Shown in pieces: positions 49,382-57,555 of a stretch of 64,000 nt of DNA. The position numbers and the translations under genes are program-made. Source of the DNA: Caldimonas caldifontis (GTDB lineage: Bacteria; Pseudomonadota; Gammaproteobacteria; Burkholderiales; Burkholderiaceae_C). Under the pieces are notes generated by a model that saw only the letters and a list, made by a program, of their open reading frames with translations, was not told the DNA's origin and did no database searches. The DNA lies in the NCBI RefSeq assembly GCF_002930615.1, contig NZ_PSNX01000009.1, positions 95,730 through 159,729 on the forward strand, in the 5' to 3' direction. How positions within the stretch are numbered: position 1 is the stretch's first letter; the number at the start of each line of letters is the position of its first letter.

Positions 49382-51517
49382 TCAGGCGCAGGCGGGCGCC
49401 TCGGTCCGGGCAGGATCGTTGGCGTCGACCTCCTCGCCACCCGTCGCCGGGGCATCGGCGTGCGGCTGCACGCGCAGGCAGTCTGGCAACCAGCCACGCC
49501 CGGCGAGCAGTTGTTCGGCCTGCGCCACCGCGGCATCCTTCTTCAGCGCCGCGAGCGGACCAGCAACCTTCGCGCCGGCCACCGCATGCACCACCTCGAC
49601 CACCCTCGCCTTGGACACGTGCTGAAGGTAGGCCTCCCCCGTCGCCGACCACCATCGCGTCATGTCCAGGCTGAGGGCGCGGGCCAGACCGTCATTGACC
49701 GGTCGGCCGGTGTCGGTGCCGGTGATGCCGTTCACGGTGGACGCGACCAGGAAGGTCAGCAGCCGCTGCACCGTCTGCGGCGGCTGCCGCAGCATCCAGT
49801 CGAACACCGCGTCGGGTTCCTTGGGCAGGTGCTCGATCCAGGCGATGCGGTCGGCTTCGATGCGCTGGGCCGCCTGGCATGCCTCGATGTCCTCGGCCGC
49901 TCCCCGCAGTTCGTGCTGGTTGCCGGTCGCGCTGATCGCCAGCAGGTTGGGCAGTCGGTAGGCGCCATGGAGCGGGTCGGCCAGCAGCTTCAGCGCCAGG
50001 TGGGTCGTCAGTGCCGCCAGCGCAATCTCGGGGCGGTCCAGCAGCTCGGCCTGGATCGCGGCGACACGGTGGGCCGTGAGACGGCGCATGAGCTTCTCGG
50101 AGTGCACGGGCCGTGCCGTGGCGCCGGCTGCCGATGGAAGCGACTGCAGGGCCGGGAGCCCCGAGCCGCGCGCAGCATCCGCGTCGTCTTTCGAGCCGCC
50201 TTCACCGGCCGACTTCTGTTCGGCAGCCTTGGTGATGGCCTGCGCCAGATCGGCCCGATCCTCGGGACGGATGAGCCCTGCCCTGATCGCGGCACGGCCG
50301 TCCGCGCCCACATGCAGCACGCACCCGGCGAGCGCCATCCAGGCCACGGGCCATTCGGTCAGCGCTTCCAGTCTCGCCTTGCGCTCTTCCTCCAGCCCAT
50401 CGGCCTCGGACTCCAGGGCGAGGAAGGCACGGTCGCGCGACGCGTCGTTCTCGTCGGCGGCGTCGTTCGCCTCGCTGGCGCCGGTGACGTCCCCGCCGGC
50501 ATCGCCATCGCGGTCCACCAGCGAGTCCATCTGCTCGTGCAGGGCAGCGATGCGCGTGTCCAGCTCCTTCAGCGCCTCGGCCTCCTCGGACGTCGGTGCG
50601 CGGCGGGGCTTACGCAGCTCGCCGTGCTTGACGTACTCGTCGTAGGCGAAGCGCGGACGGATGTCGACCCACTTCCAGCCCTCGGCCAGCAGTTGCTTCG
50701 CGCGCTTGCCCAGCTTGTCGGCGGCGAGGCGCTCCAGCAGGGCCGGGTCCAGCAGGTAGGCCTTGCGGTCGTCGTCGCTGAACAGGTCGCGGCGCAGGGG
50801 TCCGCCGGCCTTCTCGTAGGCCTTGACGGTAACGTAGCGGGCCAGCGGGTCGGCGTCCGATTCGATCTCGCCCCGGGTCAGCAACTGCCGCAGATGCTCC
50901 GGGCGCTGGTTCCAGCTCGGCAGACCGGCCCAGGCCTGCTCCTGGCGCTGGTGATCGTCGACCGAGGCCAGCACCATGAGGCAGTCCAGGCCGATGCCGC
51001 CTTCGCGGTACAGGGCCATCAGCCGGGGCGAGACGGTGGCGAGCTTCATGCGCCGCTTGACGATGAGAGGCGTCACGCCGAAGGCTGCGGCCACATCCTC
51101 GACGGACTTGCCCTGCGCAAGCAGTCTGGCGAAGGCGGCGAACTCGTCGGCCGGGTGCATCGGCACGTGGAAGCAGTTCTCGGCAAGGCTCGCGATGAGC
51201 GCCTTGTCAGCCGGCACGACGAGCACCGGCACGGGGTAGTTGTCGGCGATGTCGCCCTGCTGCACGAGCAGCGTGAGCGCGGCGAGCCGCCGCCCGCCGG
51301 CGCAGACCTCGTAGCGCCCGCGCGCCGCCTGGACCACGACGAGGTTCTGCAGCACGCCACTGTCCTTGATCGACGCGGCCAGTTCCGGCAGCGACATCGC
51401 GGGCGTCGTGGCACTGCGGGCCTGGTGGTCCTCGGACAGCACCAGCTTGTTGAAGGGAACGAAGGTGCGAGGGGACGCCTCGATGATGGCGTCGACCTCG
51501 GCTTTGGAGAATTTCAT
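49382..51517 (-). CDS. Large ParB/RepB/Spo0J family partition protein
   Basis: 711 residues from ATG 51517. Residues ~30-110 are the ParB N-terminal domain (SEDHQARS, VCAGGRRLAAL in place of GERRxxA). A helix-turn-helix follows (GKSVEDVAAAFGVTPLIVKRRMKL), and a long helical and Asp/Glu-rich C-terminal part of about 450 residues has no known domain. Standard ParB is about 300 residues, so this is the large mobile-element type; no parA was found in the window. Promoter region 51518-51655. Confidence 0.88.
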   Translation of the reverse strand: MKFSKAEVDAIIEASPRTFVPFNKLVLSEDHQARSATTPAMSLPELAASIKDSGVLQNLVVVQAARGRYEVCAGGRRLAALTLLVQQGDIADNYPVPVLVVPADKALIASLAENCFHVPMHPADEFAAFARLLAQGKSVEDVAAAFGVTPLIVKRRMKLATVSPRLMALYREGGIGLDCLMVLASVDDHQRQEQAWAGLPSWNQRPEHLRQLLTRGEIESDADPLARYVTVKAYEKAGGPLRRDLFSDDDRKAYLLDPALLERLAADKLGKRAKQLLAEGWKWVDIRPRFAYDEYVKHGELRKPRRAPTSEEAEALKELDTRIAALHEQMDSLVDRDGDAGGDVTGASEANDAADENDASRDRAFLALESEADGLEEERKARLEALTEWPVAWMALAGCVLHVGADGRAAIRAGLIRPEDRADLAQAITKAAEQKSAGEGGSKDDADAARGSGLPALQSLPSAAGATARPVHSEKLMRRLTAHRVAAIQAELLDRPEIALAALTTHLALKLLADPLHGAYRLPNLLAISATGNQHELRGAAEDIEACQAAQRIEADRIAWIEHLPKEPDAVFDWMLRQPPQTVQRLLTFLVASTVNGITGTDTGRPVNDGLARALSLDMTRWWSATGEAYLQHVSKARVVEVVHAVAGAKVAGPLAALKKDAAVAQAEQLLAGRGWLPDCLRVQPHADAPATGGEEVDANDPARTEAPACA

Positions 51518-51655
51518 GAGGGACTCCTGATCGGTTGCATGGCAGGCCGGCGGCCCACCATGCAGTCAGGATCCCATCGAGCCCGTGCACTTCAAGGGTG
51601 GCGAGGAGCGCTCGCCGGTGGTCCGGTCAGGACGCCAGACCGCGCGTCGGCTCGC

Positions 51656-52114
51656 CTACGACGGCCCGCCCGACTTCAGGGCTGCCAAACGCTCCACCAC
51701 CTCGCGTTTACCAACCCCGCGCAAGGCAGCGATGGCGGCGAGGTTCCTGCCCTGGGGGTGCGCCTTGCCCTGCTCCCAGGCGTACACGCTCTGCCCCGAT
51801 GCGCCGACCAGCAGCCCGAAATCCGCAGCCGACAAGCCCAGGCGCTTGCGATTGCTGGCCATGCCGGAGGCGCGGAACCGGAATTTGTCGGCCCCGTCCC
51901 CTTCCTCGGCCCGAGGTGGCGATGGCGGCCGAGCGGGGGCGGCGCGCGCGGACTGCCGCACGGACCGCTCCAATTCGCTGACCCTGCGCTTCAACGCGGC
52001 GCTTTCCGCGCGCGCTGCCGCGAGCGCCTTTCTGATCGAATCGACCTCGCCGCGCGATTCCTTGCGAGCCAGACGAACGATCTCGGCCTTGAGCAGGGAT
52101 GCAATGTTGGGCAT
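51656..52114 (-). CDS. HTH (XRE-type) DNA-binding protein
   Basis: 152 residues from ATG 52114 (MPNIASLLKAEIVRLARKE). The N-terminal half is a predicted coiled coil (SIRKALAAARAESAALKRRVSELERSV). The C-terminal half has a helix-turn-helix (LSAADFGLLVGASGQSVYAWEQGKAHP). The position upstream of parB in the same direction suggests a regulator or partition accessory protein. Confidence 0.78.
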   Translation of the reverse strand: MPNIASLLKAEIVRLARKESRGEVDSIRKALAAARAESAALKRRVSELERSVRQSARAAPARPPSPPRAEEGDGADKFRFRASGMASNRKRLGLSAADFGLLVGASGQSVYAWEQGKAHPQGRNLAAIAALRGVGKREVVERLAALKSGGPS

Positions 52115-52233
52115 TGGCCGATTGTGCCAAGGGCCCGAGGAAGGTCGGGGATCAGCGCTGTGCGGGTGGAAGCCGTCAGGAGCCGTGTCGCACTTCAAGG
52201 AGCGACCGCTTTCCGGCGTTCAAATCAGCGGCG

Positions 52234-52237
52234 TCGC
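52234..52237. repeat. Target site duplication of the IS3 element, left copy
   Basis: TCGC immediately outside the left inverted repeat; the identical TCGC at 55380-55383 follows the right one. Confidence 0.8.
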
Positions 52238-52275
52238 TGAACCGCACCGGGAATCGAGGAGGCCTGTTGGCTTGA

Positions 52276-52296
52276 GTCAGACCGCTGTGGTCTGAC
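52276..52296. repeat. Hairpin in the left end of the IS3 element
   Basis: GTCAGACC (52276-52283) and GGTCTGAC (52289-52296) are an 8-bp perfect stem with a 5-nt loop, beyond the 3' end of orfB; possibly a terminator or a transcription barrier. Confidence 0.5.
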
Positions 52297-52705
52297 GGTT
52301 CTTGGGTTCAGGCTTTCTCTCTATCAGCCCCCCGCAGGGGCCGCCGGAGGCCCTCCGGTTGGGCCATGTATTCGTGGTTCAACCTTCCTGCGGCGCTGCC
52401 GTCGAAGCAGGTTCTGTTGCGGCCAGTGCCTGCTGCCGACGCCAGTAGTTTGCCTCGGCTTCGGCCGGCGGGATGTAGCCGATGGGTTCGAGCAAGCGAT
52501 GGTGGTTGAACCACGACACCCACTCCAGCGTCGCCAGTTCGACCGCCTCTCGTGTCTTCCACGGCCCGCGCCGGTGGATGATCTCGGCCTTGTACAGCCC
52601 GTTGATGGTCTCGGCCAGCGCGTTGTCGTAGCTGTCGCCGGTGCTGCCTACGGACGGTTCGATGCCCGCCTCGGCCAGCCGTTCGCTGTAGCGGATGGAC
52701 ACGTA

Positions 52706-52708
52706 CTG
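52706..52708. repeat. Target duplication CTG of the IS30 element, left copy
   Basis: CTG at 52706-52708 and 54400-54402. Deleting one copy plus the insert rejoins the orfB codons CAG and TAC exactly. Confidence 0.75.
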
Positions 52709-52754
52709 GGTGAGTTCAACCGGTCGTCGCAACACTTCCTGATCGGAGGTGTTG

Positions 52755-54149
52755 ATGAAAGTCGAAGGTCGAAGAGCGAGAGCGGCAGGGCGCGGGAAGT
52801 TGCGTTCGCCAGGGCGACCGCCGGTGTTGCATCGATCCGAGCGACGGCCGTTCTGGGATGCGATCGCGGCAGGTTGTTCCAGCGAGGACGCTGCGAGGCT
52901 GGCCGGCGTGTCGCAAGCGGTGGGTACCAGATGGTTCCGAGAATGCGGAGGTATGCCTCCATCACATCTCGCGCCGTCGGCACCACCACCAACGGGAAGG
53001 TACCTGTCGTTGGCCGAGCGCGAGGAGATTGCGCTTGCACGGGCGCGCGGTGCCGGCGTCCGAGAGATCGCCGCGCAACTCGGACGCGCGGCCTCGACGA
53101 TCTCGCGTGAGTTGCGGCGCAACGCCGCCACGCGCGGCGGCAGCGCCGAGTACCGGGCGATGACGGCGCAGTGGCATGCAGATCGTGCGGCAAGGCGTCC
53201 CAAGCCTGCCAAACTGCTGACCAATCCGGCGCTGCGCGCGTATGTCCAGGACCGGCTCGCCGGCAACATCGCGACGCCTGACGGTTCAGTGATTGTCGGA
53301 CCAAAGGTGGCTTGGAAGGGGCGCCGCCACGGGCGCAGAAAGTCGCGCCGGTGGGCGCGAGCATGGAGCCCTGAACAGATCGCCAACCGGCTGCTCATCG
53401 ACTTCCCGGACGACACGTCCATGCGCATCAGCCATGAGGCCATCTACCAATCGCTGTACGTGCAGGGCCGTGGCGCGCTTCGTCGCGAGCTGACGGCCTG
53501 TCTGCGAACTGGAAGAGCCTTGCGTGAGCCGCGGCAGCGCGCGCGAGGGCGTGGCAAATCCTTCGTGACGCCGGACATCCTCATCAGCGAACGACCGGCT
53601 TCGGTGCAAGACCGTGCGGTGCCGGGTCACTGGGAAGGCGATCTCATCGTGGGCCTCGCCAGCTCGGCCATCGGCACGTTGGTGGAGCGCACGACGCGAT
53701 TCACGATGCTGCTGCACCTGCCGCCGATGCCGGGACATGGTGAACGGCCACGTGACAGGACCGGGCCTGCGCTCACTGGTCACGGTGCTGAGGCGGTGCG
53801 AGAAGCGATCACGCGCGCCATGTCGTCATTGCCACAGCAGCTTCGGCGGTCGCTGACGTGGGATCAGGGGGCGGAGATGAGTCAACACGCCCAGCTCTCG
53901 ATCGACACCGGGCTGCTGGTGTACTTCTGCGATCCACAAAGTCCCTGGCAACGCGGTACCAACGAGAATACCAACGGGCTGTTGAGACAATACTTCCCCA
54001 AGGGGACGGACCTCAGTTCTCACCGAGCCAGTGACCTGCAAGCCGTGGCTCTTGCATTGAACACGCGCCCGCGAAAGACGCTCCAATGGCGAACGCCGGC
54101 CGAAGCACTCAACAAGCTGCTGCGGCAGACGCAACAGCCATGCGTTTGA
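52755..54149 (+). CDS. IS30-family transposase
   Basis: 464 residues from ATG 52755, preceded by GGAGG. An N-terminal helix-turn-helix (SSEDAARLAGVSQAVGTRWF), then the IS30 DNA-binding HTH (LSLAEREEIALARARGAGVREIAAQLGRAASTISREL). The DDE domain follows: VPGHWEGDLIVG (first D), SLTWDQGAEMS (second D) and WQRGTNENTNGLLRQYFPKG (E). The gene appears intact and is therefore probably recent. It is transcribed opposite to the IS3 genes. Confidence 0.93.
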   Translation: MKVEGRRARAAGRGKLRSPGRPPVLHRSERRPFWDAIAAGCSSEDAARLAGVSQAVGTRWFRECGGMPPSHLAPSAPPPTGRYLSLAEREEIALARARGAGVREIAAQLGRAASTISRELRRNAATRGGSAEYRAMTAQWHADRAARRPKPAKLLTNPALRAYVQDRLAGNIATPDGSVIVGPKVAWKGRRHGRRKSRRWARAWSPEQIANRLLIDFPDDTSMRISHEAIYQSLYVQGRGALRRELTACLRTGRALREPRQRARGRGKSFVTPDILISERPASVQDRAVPGHWEGDLIVGLASSAIGTLVERTTRFTMLLHLPPMPGHGERPRDRTGPALTGHGAEAVREAITRAMSSLPQQLRRSLTWDQGAEMSQHAQLSIDTGLLVYFCDPQSPWQRGTNENTNGLLRQYFPKGTDLSSHRASDLQAVALALNTRPRKTLQWRTPAEALNKLLRQTQQPCV

Positions 54150-54189
54150 GCCTGGGCACGCGTCGAGCACCCGCCGTGCCGCTGAAAAC

Positions 54190-54286
54190 GGGTTACCCAA
54201 CGGGTGCTTCGCACCTGTGGACAAGCCGCCGCGTGCTGGTTGAAGGGCCCGTCGGCTTGTCCACAGGCAAGCCCGTTGGATAACCC
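54190..54286. repeat. Large imperfect palindrome in the IS30 3' region
   Basis: Outer arms GGGTTACCCAACGGG (54190-54204) and CCCGTTGGATAACCC (54272-54286) pair with one mismatch. Inner arms CCTGTGGACAAGCCG (54214-54228) and CGGCTTGTCCACAGG (54253-54267) pair perfectly over 15 bp. The inner arms contain TTGTCCACA, close to a DnaA box, in both orientations. The loop is 24 nt. Confidence 0.85.
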
Positions 54287-54399
54287 TGCGCCCTGCCGTT
54301 CCATCCATTCCTGTCGAGAACGCGAATCAACGATGCCCCCGTCAGCGAGGCTGCTACGCTCGGCAAACCAAGCTGTTGCGACGACCAGTTGAACTTGGG

Positions 54400-54402
54400 C
54401 TG
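54400..54402. repeat. Target duplication CTG of the IS30 element, right copy
   Basis: Matches the left copy at 52706-52708. Confidence 0.75.
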
Positions 54403-55004
54403 CGAGCCGCGGTCACTGTGGTGCACCAGGTCGCCTTCGCGCTCGGCCCGCCGCGCGTACAGCGCCTGTTCCAGCGCGTCGAGCACGAAGTCGGTCTGCA
54501 TGGAACTGCTGACCCGCCAGCCCACGATGCGCCGTGCGAAGACGTCGACCACGAAGGCGACGTACACGAAGCCCTGCCAGGTCGAGACGTAGGTGAAGTC
54601 CGCCACCCACAGCTGGTTCGGCCGCCGCGCCTTGAATTGCTGGTTCACACGGTCCAGCGGGCAGGCGGCCTTGGCATCGCGCACCGTCGTGCGCACGCCC
54701 TTGCCGCGCCTGGCTCCTTGCAGGCCCAGCCTGCGCATCAGCCGCTCCACGGTGCAGCGTGCCACCGCCACGCCTTCGCGCAGCAACTGCCGCCACACCT
54801 TGTCGGCGCCGTAGACGCGCAGGTTCGCGTCGTACACGCGTTGCACCTGCGGCATCAGGGCCACGTCGCGCTGCGCCCGCGCGGGCAGCAACGCAGGTTG
54901 GCGCTGACGTGCCACGTGACGCCGGTACGCCGACGGGGCGACCTGCAGTGCGCGGCAGATCGACTCGACCCCCAGGCGAGCGCGATGCTCGTCGATGAAG
55001 GCGT

Positions 55005-55328
55005 TCACTTCTTGTGGTGGCGGTCGAGCTCCGCCTGGGCGAAATACGCGCTTGCCAGCTTCAGGATCTCGTTGGTCTTGCGCAGCTCACGGACCTCGCG
55101 TTCGAGCTCCTTGATGCGCTGCTGCTCGGCCGTCGTGGCGCCCGGCCGCACGCCGCTGTCGCGCTCGCCTTGGCGCACCCACTTGCGCAGCGTCTCGGCC
55201 GTGCAGCCGATTCTGCCGGCGATCGACTCGATCGCTGCCCACTGCGACGGGTACTGGTCCTTGGCGTCGAACACCATGCGCACCGAGCGCTCGATCACCT
55301 CGGGTGAAAACTTCGGGGACTTCCGCAT
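55005..55328 (-). CDS. IS3-family orfA
   Basis: 107 residues from ATG 55328 ([20 protein letters not shown]). HTH_Tnp_1 domain ([23 protein letters not shown]), leucine-zipper-like helix ([21 protein letters not shown]). In this family orfB is normally joined to orfA by a -1 frameshift; here the sequence AAGAAG-TGA near the 3' end could be the slippery site, and orfB starts in the stop codon. orfA itself is intact. Confidence 0.92.
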   Translation of the reverse strand: MRKSPKFSPEVIERSVRMVFDAKDQYPSQWAAIESIAGRIGCTAETLRKWVRQGERDSGVRPGATTAEQQRIKELEREVRELRKTNEILKLASAYFAQAELDRHHKK

Positions 55329-55379
55329 CTTGGCTCCATTCTCAATCGAAGGAGCCTCCTCGAAAGACGGGGCGGTTCA

Positions 55380-55383
55380 TCGC
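55380..55383. repeat. Target site duplication of the IS3 element, right copy
   Basis: TCGC, matching 52234-52237. Confidence 0.8.
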
Positions 55384-55827
55384 TGTCCCTGAACGACCCG
55401 GAAGAGACATAGGCCGTCCCGATCTCACCGCCCTGAAGCTGCCGGTCGGGCAACCTCCCAGTCACCCGTAAGAGGCCCCGAGACCAAGGGAACACGCCGG
55501 CTGGCCGTACTCAAGGACATTGAGGCACGGAGCGCGGCTTGAGACCGTGCGGCTCACCCACCGGGAGCCCATCGTGCGAGCCACGGCGCAGCAGCCCCAG
55601 CGGGCTCCCGATGGCACCCTGGTCGCGATCCATGCTCACTCGATCCACTTTCGATCTCCACTTTCGCGGCGCAGACGACGACCGCGAGCACGACGTTATC
55701 GACCGGCGCATGCATCCGGGCCGGCGCGACGCAACAGGAAGTACGCGACTGGCGATGGCGGGCGCGGCGGTTGCGTCGGGTACCAGCCGATCGTTTGCGT
55801 GAAGGACGGCATGCAAGTCCGCAAGGT
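55384..55827. other. Non-coding stretch right of the IS3 element
   Basis: About 440 bp with only shadow frames; no domain, RNA gene or clear repeat is seen. Joining it across the IS to the left flank gives a short open frame that ends within 40 bp, so no identifiable interrupted gene is restored. Confidence 0.5.
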
Positions 55828-56691
55828 TCAGACATGGTTCGCGCGGGGCGGGTGGAGCGGAACGGATACGCCAGTTGCTCGGCATAACTGTGGGGGACCC
55901 GGATCACCCTCAATGCCGACCGGACCAAGCGCCGCGTCGGGCCGATAGAAGGTTCGGAAGCAGTGGTCCCAGACCAGCCAGAACTCGCCAAAGTTGACCT
56001 GGGCGGCCTTGAAGCGCTCCCGATGGTGCCAGCGGTGGACTTCGGCGACACCGGCGAGGTAGCTGCGCGGCCCCAAGCGGTAGTCCAAGTTGGCATGCTG
56101 GGACGCGAGGTGCATAGCGAGGATTGCCAACCACCCGCCCAGAACTTCGGCAGGGGTGCCGAGCAGGCCCAGCACCAGCAGCCCCGGGCCGGCCATCAGC
56201 GCCGCGTGGATTGGGTGCCGACGCTCACCGTTCAGCCAATAGAGCCGGCGCGGTGAGTGGTGGATGCTGTGCAGCCGCCACAGCACACCGTAGCGGTGGC
56301 TTAGGCGGTGCATGACGTACAGAGACAGGTCCAGCGGCAGGCCGGCCAGGAACACCTGTGCCAGATACGGCCACTCGGTCGGCCACCGAACGCCTTCCCG
56401 CTCCACCGAGGCCCGGAGCAGGACAAAGCCCATCACCGCACCGTGCATGACTGCAAGGTTGACGATGGCGTGAGCAACGTCGGCCGGAAAGTCGCGGTCC
56501 CGCACTTGCCACTGCAATTCGAAGGGGAACCAGCGCTCGAGCAACGCCACGGCCGCTAGGCCGCAAACGACCAGCGCTATCAGCCATGCAATCGGGTTGC
56601 CCATGGACGGCGCCCAAGCCACTCCGACGATGACCGACGCCATCAGGGCGGGATACGCCACGTACCGGACCGCTAAACCAAGCCATCGCAA
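55828..56691 (-). CDS. Sterol desaturase/fatty acid hydroxylase family membrane protein
   Basis: 287 residues from ATG 56691. Membrane segments near residues 10-50, 80-100 and 150-190. The di-iron His motifs are MHRLSHRYG, HSIHHSPRR, HLASQHANLD and HRWHHRERF. The family inserts oxygen or double bonds into lipids. It is divergent from the cation exporter gene and its 5' region holds the MerR-type promoter of the latter. A role in membrane changes during metal stress is inferred from position only. Confidence 0.88.
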   Translation of the reverse strand: MRWLGLAVRYVAYPALMASVIVGVAWAPSMGNPIAWLIALVVCGLAAVALLERWFPFELQWQVRDRDFPADVAHAIVNLAVMHGAVMGFVLLRASVEREGVRWPTEWPYLAQVFLAGLPLDLSLYVMHRLSHRYGVLWRLHSIHHSPRRLYWLNGERRHPIHAALMAGPGLLVLGLLGTPAEVLGGWLAILAMHLASQHANLDYRLGPRSYLAGVAEVHRWHHRERFKAAQVNFGEFWLVWDHCFRTFYRPDAALGPVGIEGDPGPPQLCRATGVSVPLHPPRANHV

Positions 56692-56766
56692 CCCCCGTTC
56701 GTTGCCGGGAGTGTTGCCAGGGGGCCCGGTGCGGGCGCTTGAACAAACCTGCTACGGAGGGGCAGC

Positions 56767-56797
56767 TTGACTCTGTACTTGCTGCAGGGTTTCCAAT
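56767..56797 (+). promoter_or_regulatory. MerR-type promoter of the cation exporter gene
   Basis: TTGACT (56767-56772), a 19-bp spacer and TCCAAT (56792-56797). The spacer carries a dyad (CTGTAC..TGCAGGG) like those bound by metal-sensing MerR proteins (PbrR, CadR, ZntR). The long spacer is the hallmark of promoters that need DNA distortion by MerR. Confidence 0.65.
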
Positions 56798-56846
56798 GGG
56801 GGTCGTTGAAGGTGTCCTGCTGTGCGCGGGATCGCAAAGGAGACGA

Positions 56847-57467
56847 GTGAGCTTCGACGATGAGCACGACCTCGACGCCAGCCGGGCGGCCGACCGCCGC
56901 ATCCTGTGGTGGGTGCTGCTGATCAATGTCGGCCAATGCGTGGCCGGCGTGGGCGTCGGGTTGTGGGCGGCCTCCACGGCGGTGATCGGCGCCGCGCTCG
57001 ACAATCTCGCCGACGCGTCGGTCTATGGCGTCAGCCTGTACGCGGTCGGCCGCGCGGCATCGATCAAGGTGCGGGCCGCGCGCTTGTCTGGATGGCTGTT
57101 GATCGGGCTGGCGGCGATGCTGGCAGTAGAAGTGCTGCGCCGCTTCTTCGGCGGCGAAGCGCCGATAGGCCCCGCGATGATGGCGATGGCCGCCGTCAAC
57201 GCCGCGCTGAACATCGTCTGTTTGCGCCTGCTCAAGCGTCACCGCGGGGAGGACGTCAACTTCAAGGCGTCCGCCATCTTTACGAGCAACGATTCGATCG
57301 TGAACCTGGCGATCGTGCTGTCGGGCGCGCTCGTGATCTGGTGGGGATCGAACCTGCCGGACGTCGTGCTCGGCCTGGTGGTGGCCGCCATCGCCGCCAA
57401 CGGCGGCCGGGAGATCCTGGCCGAGGCTCGCGAGGCCGCGGAGAGAGCGGACGCCAAAAAAGCGTGA
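56847..57467 (+). CDS. CDF-family cation transporter
   Basis: 206 residues from GTG 56847, with AAAGGAG upstream. The longer frame from TTG 56739 would put the MerR operator inside the gene, so the shorter start is chosen. Five to six membrane segments; metal-site motif candidates are DNLADASVYG and NDSIVNLAI (D/N-x3-D in helices 2 and 5). It ends without the usual ~90-residue cytoplasmic domain, typical of the small members in metal islands. Probable zinc/cadmium/lead exporter; the exact metal is not determinable. Confidence 0.85.
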   Translation: MSFDDEHDLDASRAADRRILWWVLLINVGQCVAGVGVGLWAASTAVIGAALDNLADASVYGVSLYAVGRAASIKVRAARLSGWLLIGLAAMLAVEVLRRFFGGEAPIGPAMMAMAAVNAALNIVCLRLLKRHRGEDVNFKASAIFTSNDSIVNLAIVLSGALVIWWGSNLPDVVLGLVVAAIAANGGREILAEAREAAERADAKKA

Positions 57468-57495
57468 CGATCGTCAGACGATGCCGGATGGGCAC

Positions 57496-57526
57496 TTGAC
57501 TCTGTAGTCACTACAGGCGGTTAAAT
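57496..57526 (+). promoter_or_regulatory. MerR-type promoter of the P-type ATPase gene
   Basis: TTGACT (57496-57501), 19-bp spacer with CTGTAGT-C-ACTACAG (57502-57516, a perfect dyad), TTAAAT (57521-57526). It resembles the lead-responsive pbrA promoter; the ATG of the ATPase lies 30 bp further on. Confidence 0.75.
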
Positions 57527-57555
57527 CGAACTCCGAAGCGAGTGAAAGTCGAGCG

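Larger units (their letters stand above)
52709..54399 (+). mobile_element. IS30-family insertion sequence nested in the IS3 element
   Basis: Ends GGTGAGTTCAACCGGTCGTC (52709 onward) and, on the complement, CCCAAGTTCAACTGGTCGTC (from 54399), both continuing GCAACA, match over positions 5-26 with one mismatch, and resemble the IS30 ends. The ends at the very tips differ, so the boundary may be off by a few bases. The element is 1.69 kb, longer than usual IS30, because about 250 bp with a large palindrome follow the transposase. Confidence 0.85.
52379..55008 (-). pseudogene. IS3-family transposase orfB, disrupted by IS30
   Basis: The N-terminal part (54403-55008) runs from a GTG overlapping the orfA stop (GTGA 55005-55008) and holds the helical region, DDE residues in LWVADFTYVS and VVDVFARRIVGWRV, ending HHSDRGSQ. 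The C-terminal part (52379-52705) resumes with YVSIRYSERLAEAG and ends with the DDE Glu region (DNALAETINGLYK). Removal of the 1,691-bp insert and one copy of CTG restores one frame of about 311 codons, so the transposase was intact before the IS30 insertion. Confidence 0.9.
52238..55379 (-). mobile_element. IS3-family insertion sequence, interrupted by an IS30-family element
   Basis: The ends are inverted repeats: TGAACCGCACCGGGAATCGA at the left (52238 onward) and TGAACCGCCCCGTCTTTCGA on the complement of the right (55379 leftward), both followed by GGAGGC. The flanking 4-bp duplication TCGC is as expected for IS3 elements. Without the nested insert the element is about 1.45 kb, a normal size, with orfA (55005-55328) and orfB on the minus strand. 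Confidence 0.88.

Noticed and set aside
49022..52240. 1072-codon plus-strand frame covering parB and the integrase end
   Set aside because: No domain; antisense to a ParB with recognisable motifs and overlapping the integrase gene.
55520..55948. 142-codon plus-strand frame next to the IS3 element
   Set aside because: Arg-rich, no domain, opposite to the sterol desaturase gene at its end.
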